Assembly: GCA_010093685.1 (NCBI GenBank)
Contig: MU006229.1
Span: 186,001 to 250,000, forward strand
Direction of reading: 5' to 3'
Source of the DNA: Ophiobolus disseminans
Lineage: Eukaryota; Ascomycota; Dothideomycetes; Pleosporales; Phaeosphaeriaceae
Length of the DNA stretch: 64,000 nucleotides
Under the pieces are notes generated by a model, which saw only the letters and a list, made by a program, of their open reading frames with translations, was not told the DNA's origin and searched no databases. Below are positions 1 to 11,264 of the stretch, piece by piece; position 1 is the first letter of the stretch; the number at the start of each line of letters is the position of its first letter. The position numbers and the translations under genes are program-made.

Positions 1-998
1 AGATTACGAGCGAGAGACCCAGACAAGCAGTCTTCTGGCGCATACCGTCGAAACCATCGGCGTATGTAGGGTCGCCTATTGTTAAGCCAGTCGCGGACGA
101 GACGCGTTTGATATTGTTCATGTCAATGGACGGCGAAGCGGCGTAGGACAGGCGTACCTGAATGGTACCGGGAGCTTGGCTTGCGGGCGCGTGTACAACG
201 TGGATCCAGCCTGAGACTCTCTTGTATCCGCCGTCGAGCTTGTGTACCGCTTCATGAATGCTCAATTCGCTGGGTGTGCCGAAATCGTACTCTTCGACCT
301 TAACATTGTATTGCCTCCCGCATTTCTCGGGCCATCGAATCGGAAACACTTGTTTTGACTGTGACGGTAATGGAGGCTGGACTCCCGAAGCGCTTGGTGT
401 TGGCCAGGGTATTGCGATGAGATCCGGGCGTTCGTTGTCGTCGCCAATGAAACCTTCTGCGAGCGATGATTCCTCTGCGCCCGATGGTTGTGCAAATGTC
501 GGCGGACTGATTTTATCTGCTGATGATGATGAAGGAGAGGATGCGCTGTTTGTTGAAGCCTGCTTGTTGATTAGTCGTGATCCGAAGATTCAGAATAGAT
601 ATACGCACGTGCTTGTGCCCTCTTACAGACACCGATGCAGCTATGAGAGCCAACATAGCAGCCAGCATTGCGATGAACACGACCGCGGCAATCCACTTTA
701 TCCATCTTGTCGCCGTACATTGTACTCTCAGACCCTTCCTTCTGTATTGATCCTCTTTTATTGCCACCCCTCTTGCTTCGCTGCCGTCGTCACCTAGTAG
801 CCTTGCGCCCTGGTCATCGCTTAGTCTGCTGCTATATAGACCAGGCGTTGTGGCCTCGAGATATGTGGGCGGTGGCGCTTGTCCAACGAATGTCTCTAGT
901 AATGGTGTTGATGACTCGTTGTATGGCGATGTGTGAGGTGAGATGATGATTTGCGGTCGTGATGATCGGCTGTTCGCATTTTCTGTGTCAATGAACAT
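1..998 (-). CDS. Single-pass membrane protein with PPxY motif, 3' end beyond the window (partial)
   Basis: Two exons are visible, 998-627 and 559 to the window edge, with a 67-base intron that has a GTAAGA donor and a CAG acceptor. The frame stays open to base 1. The N-terminal 100 residues are polar and proline-rich and contain a PPTY (PPxY, WW-domain binding type) motif near residues 43-46. One transmembrane helix follows at about residues 102-124 (IAAVVFIAMLAAMLALIAA). After the helix comes a Ser/Pro-rich linker and then a beta-rich region containing IRWPEKCGRQYNVKVEEYDF. The layout resembles fungal type II membrane proteins carrying a DUF7330-like extracellular domain. That family name is from memory, and the C-terminus cannot be judged. 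The biological role is unknown. The ATG at 998 is the first in frame and gives the N-terminus seen in such proteins. Confidence 0.7.
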
Positions 999-1824
999 GA
1001 TGTGAACCGAGTTGAAGTTTCGTGTGATCCAAGATGACCCACGCTGTACTGATGCAAAGTTCGAGAATGAAAACGATGGAGGTCACGATGACGGAAGTAT
1101 GGAGAAAAGTGTGGGGAGATAACAATGGTGAGAAAGAAGGTCAGGCAGCCATGTCTTATTATTCCTACAAGCCAGGCTCCGAGGCTTGATCTGCGACTTG
1201 AGGCTCTCGAAAAGAACTCTTGCGACACATTTGTTTCGGTCGTGGAAACATTGCATGTTTTACCTTGGGCTTGGCAGGTATCTGGACGCGAACCATGGAA
1301 GCGTGATAACGCGACCGCGACATTATTGTCGCCTCTTACTTAGTACACTGTTCACAAACCTTATGAAGGTGATCGATAATGCCTTGCAAATGGACGTAAT
1401 GAATTCGTGAGATGTTCCTGTTGGGCGGCAATGAAGAAGCAGGGGATGGACTGAAGGTTGGAGCGCTGTCGGACGATTCGAGGCGCTAAACTGAAAGGAG
1501 TTAGCTTCAAGTCTGAGCATGTATGTCACTCAACTCTGAACACGATGTCTAGCACATCAGCTAAATTTGTGTCCCGACATACAAGGCGTTGTCTATCCTC
1601 ATGTCCCTGTCGAATTCTTCTTATGTCTTCATAATGCTGTGGGGATATACAGGCTTAGTGTAGAATTTGGAGAATGGGACACAATACTTGGAGCATTTGG
1701 TGATGATAGTTCTCAGCTTTCAATAACTACCTAGCACTCGCTGCCCAAATCGCAAGGCCGCTTTTGAAGCTGCACATTCATATCGTGCCTCATTTCCAAC
1801 TTATCCTGGCCACACCACGCTTTG
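999..1824. other. Intergenic, nothing recognised
   Basis: Short frames only, with no recognisable protein or RNA. It should hold the promoter of the membrane-protein gene ending at 998. Confidence 0.5.
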
Positions 1825-2478
1825 TCATCCTCGAAGACTTTTCACGATCGCGTCGAAGTCGTATTCCCTGGCCTTGTAGTACTCGTTCATAAGGTGAGGA
1901 TGTTGGAAGGGCTTGTTCTTCGCAAGCCGCCATCGCGATTTGATAGCTTGGTGAGCCAGCTTCTCAACTTCACCCGCGTCCGGCCGCAATCTTCCCGGGA
2001 ACCAATATGGCCACTCCCCCATTACTTCGATACGTTCATTTTCCGAGCCGGTTGGGTCCGTGGCCGTGATAGTGTTGTGAGGCATCCAGAGATACTCCAG
2101 TATGTGGCGGTTGTCGGGCAGGTTTTCCTAAATACCCAGCCCAATGATGGTCATCTCGAGTTGAACTGGCAGGACGATGTTTGTGACCGATGGCATTTGG
2201 TGTGAGTAAAGTGGCGCGCCCTGAGAGCTGATTTGTACTGGTGGCTGCTGCGGCCTGGACGGTCGTCGTCTGAGCGAGCTTGCGTCAATGTCTAGAGGAT
2301 TCTTTCTTCGATGCGCGTTCGTTTGCAGAATGTCTCGAGGATCCCTTCTTCGAGGCACATTTGCTTGCGGGCTGTCACTACGTGACTGGAGACTGGAGTC
2401 GAGCGTAGTGGTCGGAAGTAATGGCATATCGCATCCGGTGACTGGACAGTGAGTTTTGGTCTCCAGGACGAACCTCAA
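1825..2478 (-). pseudogene. Degraded reading frame with one in-frame TAG
   Basis: Two minus-strand open segments, 2478-2131 and 2127-1825, lie in the same frame and are separated by one TAG at 2130-2128. The upper half is Arg/Pro/Gln-rich low-complexity protein. The lower half looks like an ordered domain, including the stretch WPYWFPGRLRPDAGEVEKLA. The TAG is followed by GAA and fits a CAG-to-TAG change. No start codon or intron could be fixed with confidence; open frame in a different phase continues upstream to about 2839. I do not recognise the family. It could also be a multi-exon gene whose splice sites I failed to find. Confidence 0.3.
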
Positions 2479-2917
2479 ACATTTCCTTGCGAAGATATGC
2501 TAGCAATTCAACAGCTGGACCGGTGCTTTGTGGTACTTGCTGAAAACGATGTTGCAGCCACAGCATTTTACTTGCGGTAAAGTACAAAGAAAGGTTTCTG
2601 ATTGAGAATCGAGTGGTTGGCTCATGTTTGGGTAGTAAGTGAGATGCAGCAGAAGAGAAGGTCGCTTGGCGGTAAGAGAATTTTCGCCTCATCCTGACTC
2701 CTGAAGATACTCGCAAGTTGTAGAAGTAGCGCAGGGTTCGTGAGCGCCGGAAGCAGTTGGAGGAAAATCGTCGGAAGGTGGTAGCGGCGCACTTCACATG
2801 AACGATGATCACGTTCACAGCCCGCCAACATAGCAGCACACCAGTTCAAATCTTGATTGTTGATTGCTCACGTTTCGCTGTGCATCCAGCTACCAAACTA
2901 CCAACCCACCAGCCCCT
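2479..2917. other. Intergenic or 5' part of the degraded frame
   Basis: A minus-strand frame of Arg/Ser-rich sequence runs from about 2839 to 2378 but shows no domain. It may be an upstream exon of the degraded gene below it or chance coding potential. Confidence 0.3.
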
Positions 2918-4405
2918 TCAATCTGTCCCATCCCCCAACCTCATCGTACTCAAATTCTCGCTTCTAACCTTTTGAATATGCTCAATCGCCTCAATAAGAT
3001 GCGGCACAAACTTGCCCGGATTCTCCGTCGCAGGGAAGTGTCCAAGATCAGGCATCGACTTGTGCATAGCCCCTGGAATCTTGTCCGCCGTCTTTTGCGA
3101 CATCTCGGGCGTGTTGGACCAGTCGTACTCGCCGGTCAGCATATACACAGGGCAGTTTTGCGTGTCGATGGACGCGACGCGCGAACGGCCGTCCCAGCCG
3201 CCGAAGTAGAAGTCCAGGTCGCCGTGGAAGATGCTGGTGATGTTAGTTTAGGTATGTTTGGAAAGGTTGGGTGGTTGCGAACCCGTAGGCTTGGGCGCTG
3301 TATAGGTGCCAGATGAGCTGTTTGTTTGCGAGAGGGGCGGTGGGGGACATCATCTGATGAAGTGAGTATGAGCTGGACGTAATGCGAACTACAACGAGCT
3401 TACTCCGTAGATCCACTCTGGGTTGAAAAGGGACTGGTTGACGTATGGTGAGCGGTCGTGCCACTGTCGTTCCATGTTGAGGTACTCGGATCTTTTCAGG
3501 TCAGCACTACACATTTCTGACAACACTGCTGCTTACCCTTGCAGAGGTATAGTGCCCATAGCACCAACTTCCTTGTGACGGATGGCAACTGCCAAACAGA
3601 CTTGACCGGCCATGCTCGCGCCGCAAATGATCGGTCTTCGCAGACCCAGCTCCTTCACGAAAGCTGCGATGATGCCAACATAGCTGTCCTCAGTGTTGGT
3701 ATGAGCACCCGGGTAGTAGTTCTTCGAGGGAAAACTGCGTCCGTGTCCCGGCAAATCGAATGCATACATCGTGCACTTCTTGCGCATCCGCGCGTCGTTC
3801 ATGACGCCATGGTACTGCCTGCTATCACTCCCAGCAGTATGGAGAAAGACAATGACCTGTCGTCCGTCGCCAGCAGATTCATAGAAAATCTTGCTTCGGC
3901 CCCAGACAGGAGCCTCGAGGTACTTGTAGCGGCCGGTGATATAATCATCTTCCGATTCGGCCTGCTCGTCTTCTGGAATCGGTCCACACTGCGCATCGTG
4001 GGCTAGCTCCAGAATGCGGCGCCAAACGTGCGTCCAGTGTGCGTATGATGTCTGGTCGCCGAGGACTTCGATGCCCTTTTGTTTGATGTTCATGCCAAAC
4101 ATGCCCCAGTAGCTTTGATATGGCATCTTCGGAACCTTTTGGAAGTGTTGCTCCCATTGCTCCGGAAGCGCAGAGAGCGTGAAAAGAGCATCTTTTGGAG
4201 TGCCGGTACTCGCCTTAGCACTGCCGTTGTTGACGGTGACGAGCAAAGTGTTGTCCGAGCCACTTGACTTGATGCCAAATGTAGCGGCTTTGTCGATTGC
4301 ATTCGATGTCGTGAATGCCTTCAGTTGGCCGTCAGATTGGAGTAGCTCATTGAACTTGTCCAGGCTGCCTTTGAGCGCCGCGGGAAGATCGGACCAGTCA
4401 GCCAT
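2918..4405 (-). CDS. Alpha/beta hydrolase with N-terminal SCP2-like domain
   Basis: Four exons (4405-3537, 3491-3404, 3353-3283, 3233-2918) join in frame to a 447-residue protein. Introns are 45-50 bases; the last has a less usual GTTCGC donor but a good CTAAC branch. Residues 1 to about 135 look like an SCP2-type lipid-binding fold (LPAALKGSLDKFNELLQSDG and onward). A hydrolase domain follows, with an oxyanion region around HTAGSDSRQYHG (190-200), a DLPGHG turn at 217-222, nucleophile elbow GASMAG at 262-267 (Ser264), an acidic candidate in LTGEYDW and a late His in DLGHFPATENP. The catalytic triad therefore appears complete. There is no signal peptide, so it is probably intracellular. The substrate is unknown. 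The SCP2 assignment is less certain than the hydrolase call. Confidence 0.85.
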
Positions 4406-5413
4406 GGTGTGTTGAGGTGCAGGATGCTCGAAAGAGATACGTCGTAACGGAACTCAAACAATTGTAGGATGGTAACAAGAACGAGGACGCCTTTTTGGAA
4501 ACAAAGAGACGAAATTGAAATGTTGAAGCGACTTCGGTAGCTGCGTGCCACTACATATACTCGTAGACGCTTCGAGCTTCTGTTGCCCAGCGCTATGAAG
4601 TCACAAAGGGGATGCTAAAATGCGGGGTGCATGCACGTGGCGCCCCTCTCGTTGATCAGTCGTCATATCGCTTTGTTGAAAAGGTCAGACCATCAGCAGC
4701 TAGATCCTCGTTAGCCTCATGGTGGACTGATGATGCAAGGAGCTTGCCGAATTGGTGGAGGTCCGGACCGGAGGCAGTCGCGTAAAGTTGGTGGTCTTCT
4801 CCGCACCTCAACACCAAGCCCACATCCGAGCTTTCTTCCAACCTTTATCCATCTCAGCGCCCGCAACTTACCCACCTGTGAAACTTTAGCCACTGTGTGC
4901 AGCTATGTCCCTATCAGGAATACGCTTTGAATCATGCATGCCATTCAGTAAGCTGAAGTGTTCGTTGTGGACGGGCGAATAGAGGCGATACAGGCACGGT
5001 AACGTTGGGGGGAGATATGCGCTACGCATGGGGAGAGATTGTTAACGAGAGAAAAAGAGTTGTCGTGTTTAAAGAGTACACAGAGAGTGGTTGGTGCTGT
5101 AAGGCGACGTCGAGACATGCAGACAGTGACTCGCGTGATATGTCTCTGTGTCGTTACTCTCTACCACCCCGACATGCCCGACACATCTCCTACTGATGCA
5201 TCTCATGGCTCGTCAAACAATGGGATCATGGCCCCCGCAAAAGTGGTATCCCGGCACGCGCCTCCAATGCGACTCCCTGCAGCAGCCTCAGAAAATCTCC
5301 GCAGACACATCTCCACCCGCCATTATGTCGATGATGTGGTCTTCCGCCTTTGTTATGACTGCCGTCGCCTGGTCGATCCTTCGTTCGACCTCAGCAAGGC
5401 GCGAAGTGTTCTT
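4406..5413. other. Intergenic, nothing recognised
   Basis: About 1 kb between the hydrolase promoter side and the 3' end of the EB1 gene. Only short or shadow frames are present. Confidence 0.5.
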
Positions 5414-6402
5414 CTAGAACGTCTCCTCCTCAGCACCCTCGGCCTCGGGCGGAATCTCGAAGCCCTCCTCGGTCGAGTAGAGTATGTTCTGAATCTGCTT
5501 GAGCAGGCCTTCATCCTTCTCAAGCTCCGGGTCCGCCTCCATGGCTTGCTGAATCAGCAGCTCAATGTCGCGTAGCTTGCTGAAGTAGAAGTCACGTTCG
5601 CGTTCCAGGCCAGAGACTGTCTCCTTCAGCTGTGTGTTCTCCTCTCGCATCGCAGCGCTGGCCGCTCCACCACCGGCAGCGAGCGGAGTCCGCGTGCGCG
5701 GCGCGGCCGTGTTGCTGGCGGCTGGCGCTCTTCGGGCGGCAGGAGGAGCGGCCCGGGTCGCTGCCCCACCAGCGGCGGGCACACCACCCTGGCCTTTGCG
5801 GCGCGAGACGGGGTCGTATTCGTGGCCGGGGAAGTGCTGGTCCCAGTACTGCTTGACGAACTGGAGGAACTCGAGGTTGTCCTGCATCTTGCACTTGACC
5901 AGCGACTCGACCCTGATGGGCTTGTCGACCTGGTGCTTGGCGAATGTGTCTCCGTGGTGTCAGCATATCAAGTATAGCTGATGAGTGAGGTCGCTTACTT
6001 TGCAATATCTTGAAATTCTGCAAGTATGCATACTCCGTGTTGGCGTTGAACTTGACCCGCGACATGGGTACATCATCTGCGGGGCTGTCAGCAGAGTCCA
6101 GTCCAGTCAAGTTCTACCACTCACAGAAGATGCTGTCAAAGACCTGGCACAGCGCGGCACTGACGCGGGTTAGCATGCGCCTTCCCCGGCTTCGAGGCAG
6201 CCTGCGAAAGCCACTCGGCTGTGACGTACCCTGTCCCACATTGTTCGACTTTGGTGATGTTGAGCTGGAGGAGGTTGTTTAACCAGGCCACGAGTTCTTG
6301 CCTATGAGTGAGCACAGTTAGCAATTGTGCCGGTTATGTGCGTGCAGCAGACGAGCGGCGCCTGAGCCTGAGCCCCTCCAAAACATACCTTGACTCTCCC
6401 AT
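5414..6402 (-). CDS. EB1-family microtubule plus-end binding protein (Bim1/Mal3 type)
   Basis: Five exons (6402-6389, 6301-6230, 6159-6125, 6076-5999, 5949-5414) give 244 residues. The first coding exon is only 14 bases and supplies the classical MGESRQEL start. Residues 1 to about 105 form the calponin-homology domain (ELVAWLNNLLQLNITKVEQC, then FDSIFYDVPMSRVKFNANTE and the FLQFVKQYWDQHFPGHEYDP end) that binds microtubule tips. An Ala/Pro/Arg-rich basic linker follows at about 115-165, then the EB1 dimerisation coiled coil and four-helix end (about 170-228, ERDFYFSKLRDIELLIQQ). The C-terminus EGAEEETF is acidic and ends in Phe rather than the EEY/F seen in animals. It controls microtubule dynamics and spindle positioning in known homologues. 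Very secure identification. Confidence 0.97.
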
Positions 6403-6858
6403 CTTGGAAATGTGCGTGACACGCTTTTCTATATCAGATCAGATGCTTGTAAGTCAGCCGAGGGTCATGCGACAAGACTGAGTGAAGGAGGTGTGGTGGG
6501 AGGCGGCGATGTTGGGCGTGTTTGTTGATGGCCTCAATTTCGTTGGACAGCAACCGCGGATTCATCTCGACCCCACGTCCGCGCTAGTGGCACTAGCGTT
6601 GACATCACGTGTCGACGCTCTTGCCAAGATGAGCCACTTCGCCCCCTCCACACTACAATGTCCTTCCATGTCATCACCACTCTGCCACAGTATCTCTCCG
6701 AGAAGGGTTCAAAAGTGTTAACCGTATTGCTACATACTATCTGTCTCTAAACCATTGCCACCATAATGCAAAAGCAACCACCAGAAGCAACCACGCACAA
6801 CGCCATATCCAATTGACTTCGCACCTCTTACTTATCGCTCTCTATACGCAGAGCTGTC
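6403..6858. other. Intergenic; contains the left edge of duplicated block A
   Basis: From about 6590 to 6840 the sequence matches 16345-16590 closely enough to be aligned by eye (shared TCCTTCCATGTCATCA and CTGCCACAGT stretches). This is the 3' flank of the first cassette gene. Confidence 0.6.
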
Positions 6859-8616
6859 CTATAGTGGGAGACCGTCTTTCAGACACTTCACCCATTTATC
6901 CTTTTCTTTCATGATGGATTCCTTAGCGCTCTTCATTGCATTCTGGCCCCCTTTCGCCCCCTTTCCCTTTGGCGCAATTTGGAACAACCGTTCTGGATTC
7001 TTTATTAGATTAGCCAGTCGTGGCGATCGCGCTGCGACGGACGCTGTAGCGCGAGCCACAATGGACACTCCCATCCTGGAGCCGAACGAGGCAAGAAAAC
7101 CGAACAGCGCCGCAAAGGGATTCCTTTTCTCGAGGTCTTGAATGCTGCCAGACGACGCGTCCCGAGAAATAACAAGGCCAGTGTTACGTTCAACCAAGGA
7201 AGAAGCCTCCAAAGAAACAATCGGTTCGATGTCGCTTTCGTCTGCAGAAGTGGCGTTCGAACGAGTGTCCAGGTCGATATCATCGTTCCAACCTTCGAAC
7301 GCCCCCAAAGACCGTTTCTGTGAGCATCGAGTCTCAAGTGAGCGCCCGACAAAGTTGCAACTCGCATGGGGCCTTTTCTGGTCGTCGATTATTTGGTCCC
7401 ACTTCTTCAAAAAGGCATCTGTATCGACCTTTTCGGATATCTTTTCCACGTCGACCTCTGCAGCCCAGTCTTTGAGACGATCGTCCGAAGAGACGAACTC
7501 TTCATCGAAGTAATCCGTTGTCCAATCATACGGATGCTCTCCATCACGCTTCCCTGTTGCCTCCTTGACAACAGCGCCAATCAGAATTGACCTGGAGGTG
7601 CTACATTCAGACATGCGCCGTTTTTGTTTGTCCTTCTTATCATTCAACTTGTCTGTGCGTTCTTTATCTTCCTTTGCCCTCTTCTCTTCAATCTCTTTCA
7701 GTTTCTTGAGATTAGCCTCCCTGTCCTTGTTTTCGCGCGAGTACCGGTCCTTGAGCTTGTTCCATAACTCCCTGACCCTAGTTTTGAGATCCTTGGAGGT
7801 GGGCTTTTCTCTCTTACGGTCATAGAATTTCCTGGTTTGTTTGCAGCTTTGAACTGCCTGGCCAGTCGATTGCACATTTGTATGCACGTACTGCGTTTTC
7901 GGGTCACACTTGGGCCTCTTGTTTTCGTCCTTCTCCGGCTCTCCGCACTCTACTTTGTAGGAGGCGTCGTTCTCTTTTCCGTCTGGGCGGGTCCCGGGGA
8001 CCTTGGGCTTTGCGCATGTCTTTTCGTCATCAATCTGGCATTTGGGCTGTGTAGTTTTGGGATCCCACCCCTCTTTGGGGTCGAGCATTTTGCCATCCGG
8101 ACATTTGCCCTTGTCCTTGTCCTTGTCATCGTTGTTAGGCTGCTTAGGCTCGCACCCATCGCCCTTCGCCTTGGGCTTTTGACCAGTGGGACAACATCCG
8201 CCCTTGTCATTCTTCTCTTGACCTGTTTCAAGGTGTTAGTAACTCTCATTGAGATGCCAGACTATCGCCTTACCTGATGGACAGTTGTCCTGACATGAGC
8301 TTCCACCCACAGCAGGAACACCCGTTGGGCACTTCTGGCACTTGCAGTCCTTGATGATCTCTCCAAGTGTAGGCATGCAGATGGGCTTGCTCCTACAGCA
8401 TGCGCCGGAGTCTGCTCTTTCCACGACATACCGCTTCTTGCGACCGCCATAAACACCTCGTATCTCAAAGGGCTCTGACCTTGGATGCAAGACGCTACCA
8501 ACGGTCAACAGGCTACCACTGTCGAATGAGCCGTGGTCGAAAGACGGCATAGACACCGTTGTGCCAGCAAGGAGGAAGGTACATAATAGCCCTTTGCGCA
8601 TTTTGACAACGACCAT
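6859..8616 (-). CDS. Cassette gene a, copy A: secreted Cys-rich, Lys-rich protein
   Basis: Two exons (8616-8274, 8222-6859; 51-base intron) give 568 residues. I do not recognise the family. A signal peptide is likely at residues 1-22, followed by a conserved MPSFDHGSFD start. Then come a tribasic GRKKRY site (58-63), a Cys-rich segment with eight Cys between 73 and 112 (CKCQKC core and CPTG/CQDNCPSG repeats), more spaced Cys, and a highly charged Lys/Glu region with coiled-coil character (about 255-320). A block HPYDWTTDYFDEEF lies at 344-357, just after a KR pair. After a further LEKR near residue 480 there is a hydrophobic, Gly/Ala-rich helix-forming tail. The KR/KKR sites look like Kex2-type processing sites. 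The paralogue at 16598-18295 shares all of these features and an identical first-exon length. The ATG at 8616 is favoured because a TATA-like element lies about 120 bases upstream in both copies; an ATG at 8601 is possible. Confidence 0.8.
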
Positions 8617-9585
8617 GTTGTGTTCTTGCAACACTAAGTGATAAAAGAAGGGCAGAAACAAAGAGTCAGTGGGCTGAGATCACCCGCTTTGGTTGACAAT
8701 GCAGATGGTTGTTCTCGTTGTTGTGCGAACTCAAGGTCATATATCAACCCACTCCGTAGCCTGCGGATCCGAGAACAGTGCTCCACCATAACTTTCCCTA
8801 CACCATAGGACATTGATCCCCGAGGCGAACTGGATTCAATGACTGCGCCCTAAGGGGCCTCTCCAACATTGCAGGTGGCGCCCAGTGGAGTCGCGACTGT
8901 GCCTCTGGACGGCCAGCGAAACGCCCGGACATTCCGAAATCTTTCAGTGGAAGAATTAGGCGTGCGAAAAAGATGTTACCCTCTGTGTGCAAGGCGAAAT
9001 CAAGCACGGAGAATAACTGGGGCAGGGTGAAAATAGCCGTGCGCTACCAACAATTCTGGCTGGTAGCCATCTGTGGGGCTGTACATGACCGTCCAGAGTA
9101 TTCCTTTGAACATAAGGCCTCCAGTCTGTTCCTTTCGCAATATATCCAGATGTTGCTACCAGGGCAGTTCAGCGTAAGTCACCGATCGAGTCGCGGGGAC
9201 GTGCGCAATTGCAGCCAATCAGCAGCGCGGCGCCAACTTGGTGGCCTCAAAATAGACGTTTCGTACAGCCCCAGCATCGATCCTTAGAACATGATCTGTG
9301 ACCCGATGCCGCCCGGGCGGTATGTACCTGCGCTAGCGTTCGCAACACCTGCATGCTTCCGTCAAGACGGCAACTAGCCACGCCATGATTCTAACATCCG
9401 GCCATACAATAGTTTCGAGTCGACCGGTCTTTGTGGAAAAGTAATTTCAACTCATCAAGCAGTCGTTGTCACCTTCAAGTCAAAAGCTATCCGCTTCACA
9501 CATCAACTTTTGCATCAAGTGGACATCGCCATCAGCTCTGCTATTCTCAAGCTTGCGCTCAACACCACCAAGCACAAAAGCAACC
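8617..9585. promoter_or_regulatory. Shared divergent promoter region of cassette genes a and b, copy A
   Basis: Gene a (minus) and gene b (plus) are transcribed away from this 0.97-kb stretch, which suggests co-regulation. No coding frame of note lies within it. A TATA-like element for gene a is listed separately. Confidence 0.5.
8737..8746 (-). promoter_or_regulatory. TATA-like element upstream of gene a, copy A
   Basis: TCATATATCA on the plus strand (TGATATATGA on the coding strand), about 121 bases upstream of the chosen ATG. The same ten bases occur at 18417-18426, about 122 bases upstream of the copy B ATG. Confidence 0.5.
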
Positions 9586-10044
9586 ATGCTATCCACCACC
9601 CTCCTCCCCATCGCTCTCCTCTTCTCGGCAGTATCCAGCATCGACGTAACCATCTGGGACAACAAAGACTGCCACGGCGGCACAAATGGTCCGCAACCAC
9701 CCATTACCCACTCCCCCAACGCTCACTAACATCCACCCCAAGCCATCCGCTCCCTCTACGCAACACCCATGGACTGTTACAAGCGCGGCGACTTCGAAAT
9801 CGACCTCCAGATCGGCGGCCGCGGCGGCATGAAAGAACAAGCCATTTCAGCTGGTATCAAAGATTCCGTGGCAGCATCTCAATATGTGGTGTTTTTTTCT
9901 AGCGACGACTGTAACCCGGATAACGTGATCGACAATGCGTGGTTAGATAAAGGATGCTCATCGCTGTTGCCCGTGAATCCGAAGGAGTATAAGAGTTGGT
10001 CGGTTTGGGATATGTGTGCAGAGCCGGGATGCTCGTTGGGGTAG
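9586..10044 (+). CDS. Cassette gene b, copy A: small secreted six-cysteine protein
   Basis: Two exons (9586-9688, 9743-10044) give 134 residues. The intron has a GTCCGC donor, a CTCACTAAC branch and an AAG acceptor. Residues 1 to about 18 are a clear signal peptide (LLPIALLFSAVSS). The mature protein begins IDVTIWDNKDCHGG and has six Cys, in the contexts KDC, MDCYKRGDFE, DDCNPD, KGCSS, DMC and GCSLG at the very C-terminus. Size, secretion and an even number of Cys fit the general class of fungal small secreted proteins, including effector candidates, but no named family is recognised. The copy B paralogue at 19471-19999 keeps all six Cys and the YKSWSVWDMC block. It lies upstream of gene c on the same strand. 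Confidence 0.85.
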
Positions 10045-11264
10045 AGAGATGGATTGCTTGTTTTGTAGATTCGTGGTGGTAGCTTTGAGAGATATCTTTG
10101 TGGTGCAATTGAGGCGTTATTCAACTTAAAATTGTAATTTTTTTCTATAAGTCCTGCTTTTCCTTGCGCTTGCGATTGCCATTGAGACTGCGGCTGTGAT
10201 CTCAATCGCATCGTGAGTTGTTTGCTTCACATGTGCTGCTAGGTCTATTCCAGCCCGATCTGATCTCATAAGTGAGATCCCTGATGGCCTTGGTTTATCA
10301 GACTTTTAGCATTAGGATAGTGAGGATAGTCCGCATGCTCATATTGTGTGATAGATCAGGCTGGAATCGACCCAGCAACAGCAGCAAAATTTGATGAGCA
10401 TGTCTTGCGAAGTCCTCACACATGCGACTTCACTAAGCGGCCTGGCCACACCTGGGCAGCATCCATGGATGCGCGCCCTGGTGCACGTAATTAGCTTCGT
10501 CCACGCGTGAACAATACACAGGGCCGATTAACAGGTCTGCGCAATCCCACCGATGTAACATCTGGTGTTACTGTCGCTCTTGGCGAGCTGATTGTGGTAC
10601 ATAGATCCGAGGTCATGGAGTCATGGCTGTGGTAAGCAATGCCCAGATCCTGCTGTTGGTTCTCGGAGATTGCTTGATGGTTAAAAAGCGTGCGATCGAA
10701 AAAGAGCCTCGCGCTACCTCCTCATAACCGTTGGCCGTTACACCTCGTGGGTAGGGATCGGGACGAAGCGAACCACTTAGTTTGTTTCAAACCTCCAGGG
10801 GTCGACTCAGCCCATCGCAATTCAGCCCCCAGGATTTAACACCTCGGAACATTTACTCTAATCTTCTCGTTACGGTCTAGATCGACTACCCGTGCCGCAA
10901 AGATCTGTTGGGGCTCCACCCTTTTCAACAGTTCAAACAAACTATTCCCACAATCGCATCTCGGGACTCAAGCAGCCCTACTAGCCTAGAACAAAAATAG
11001 CTTACCTACGCGCTCTGTCTATGTCCAGGTCAACTCCGGTAGGATTCAGCCAACTCCATCATGCCCGAGTGTGGCGCGGCGATATGCTCTTCCCTATAGA
11101 GAAATAAGGCGTCCTGAGTGCATTGCGGTAGCTCTCGGGGTGGTGCGATAACATGGACTAATTCGGCTTTGAACACGGCTGTGAAGTTTGAGCATCTTGA
11201 AGATAATAAGTCAAATGCATCTCCTCGTCAACTGTCATCTCAATCACATCTCGTTCTTTACAAG
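10045..11264. other. Intergenic between genes b and c, copy A
   Basis: 1.2 kb without a credible gene. It holds the imperfect inverted repeat at 10233-10385 and presumably the promoter of gene c. Confidence 0.5.
10233..10385. repeat. Imperfect inverted repeat
   Basis: Arms of about 33 bases at 10233-10265 and 10351-10385 are reverse-complementary with several mismatches (shared core ATTCCAGCC paired with GGCTGGAAT, extended by GATC pairs). The spacer is about 85 bases. It could be a small MITE remnant or an RNA hairpin. No target-site duplication was identified. Confidence 0.4.

Noticed and set aside
258..797. 179-residue plus-strand frame opposite the first gene.
   Set aside because: It is the antisense shadow of the spliced membrane-protein gene, which has TM, PPxY and intron support.
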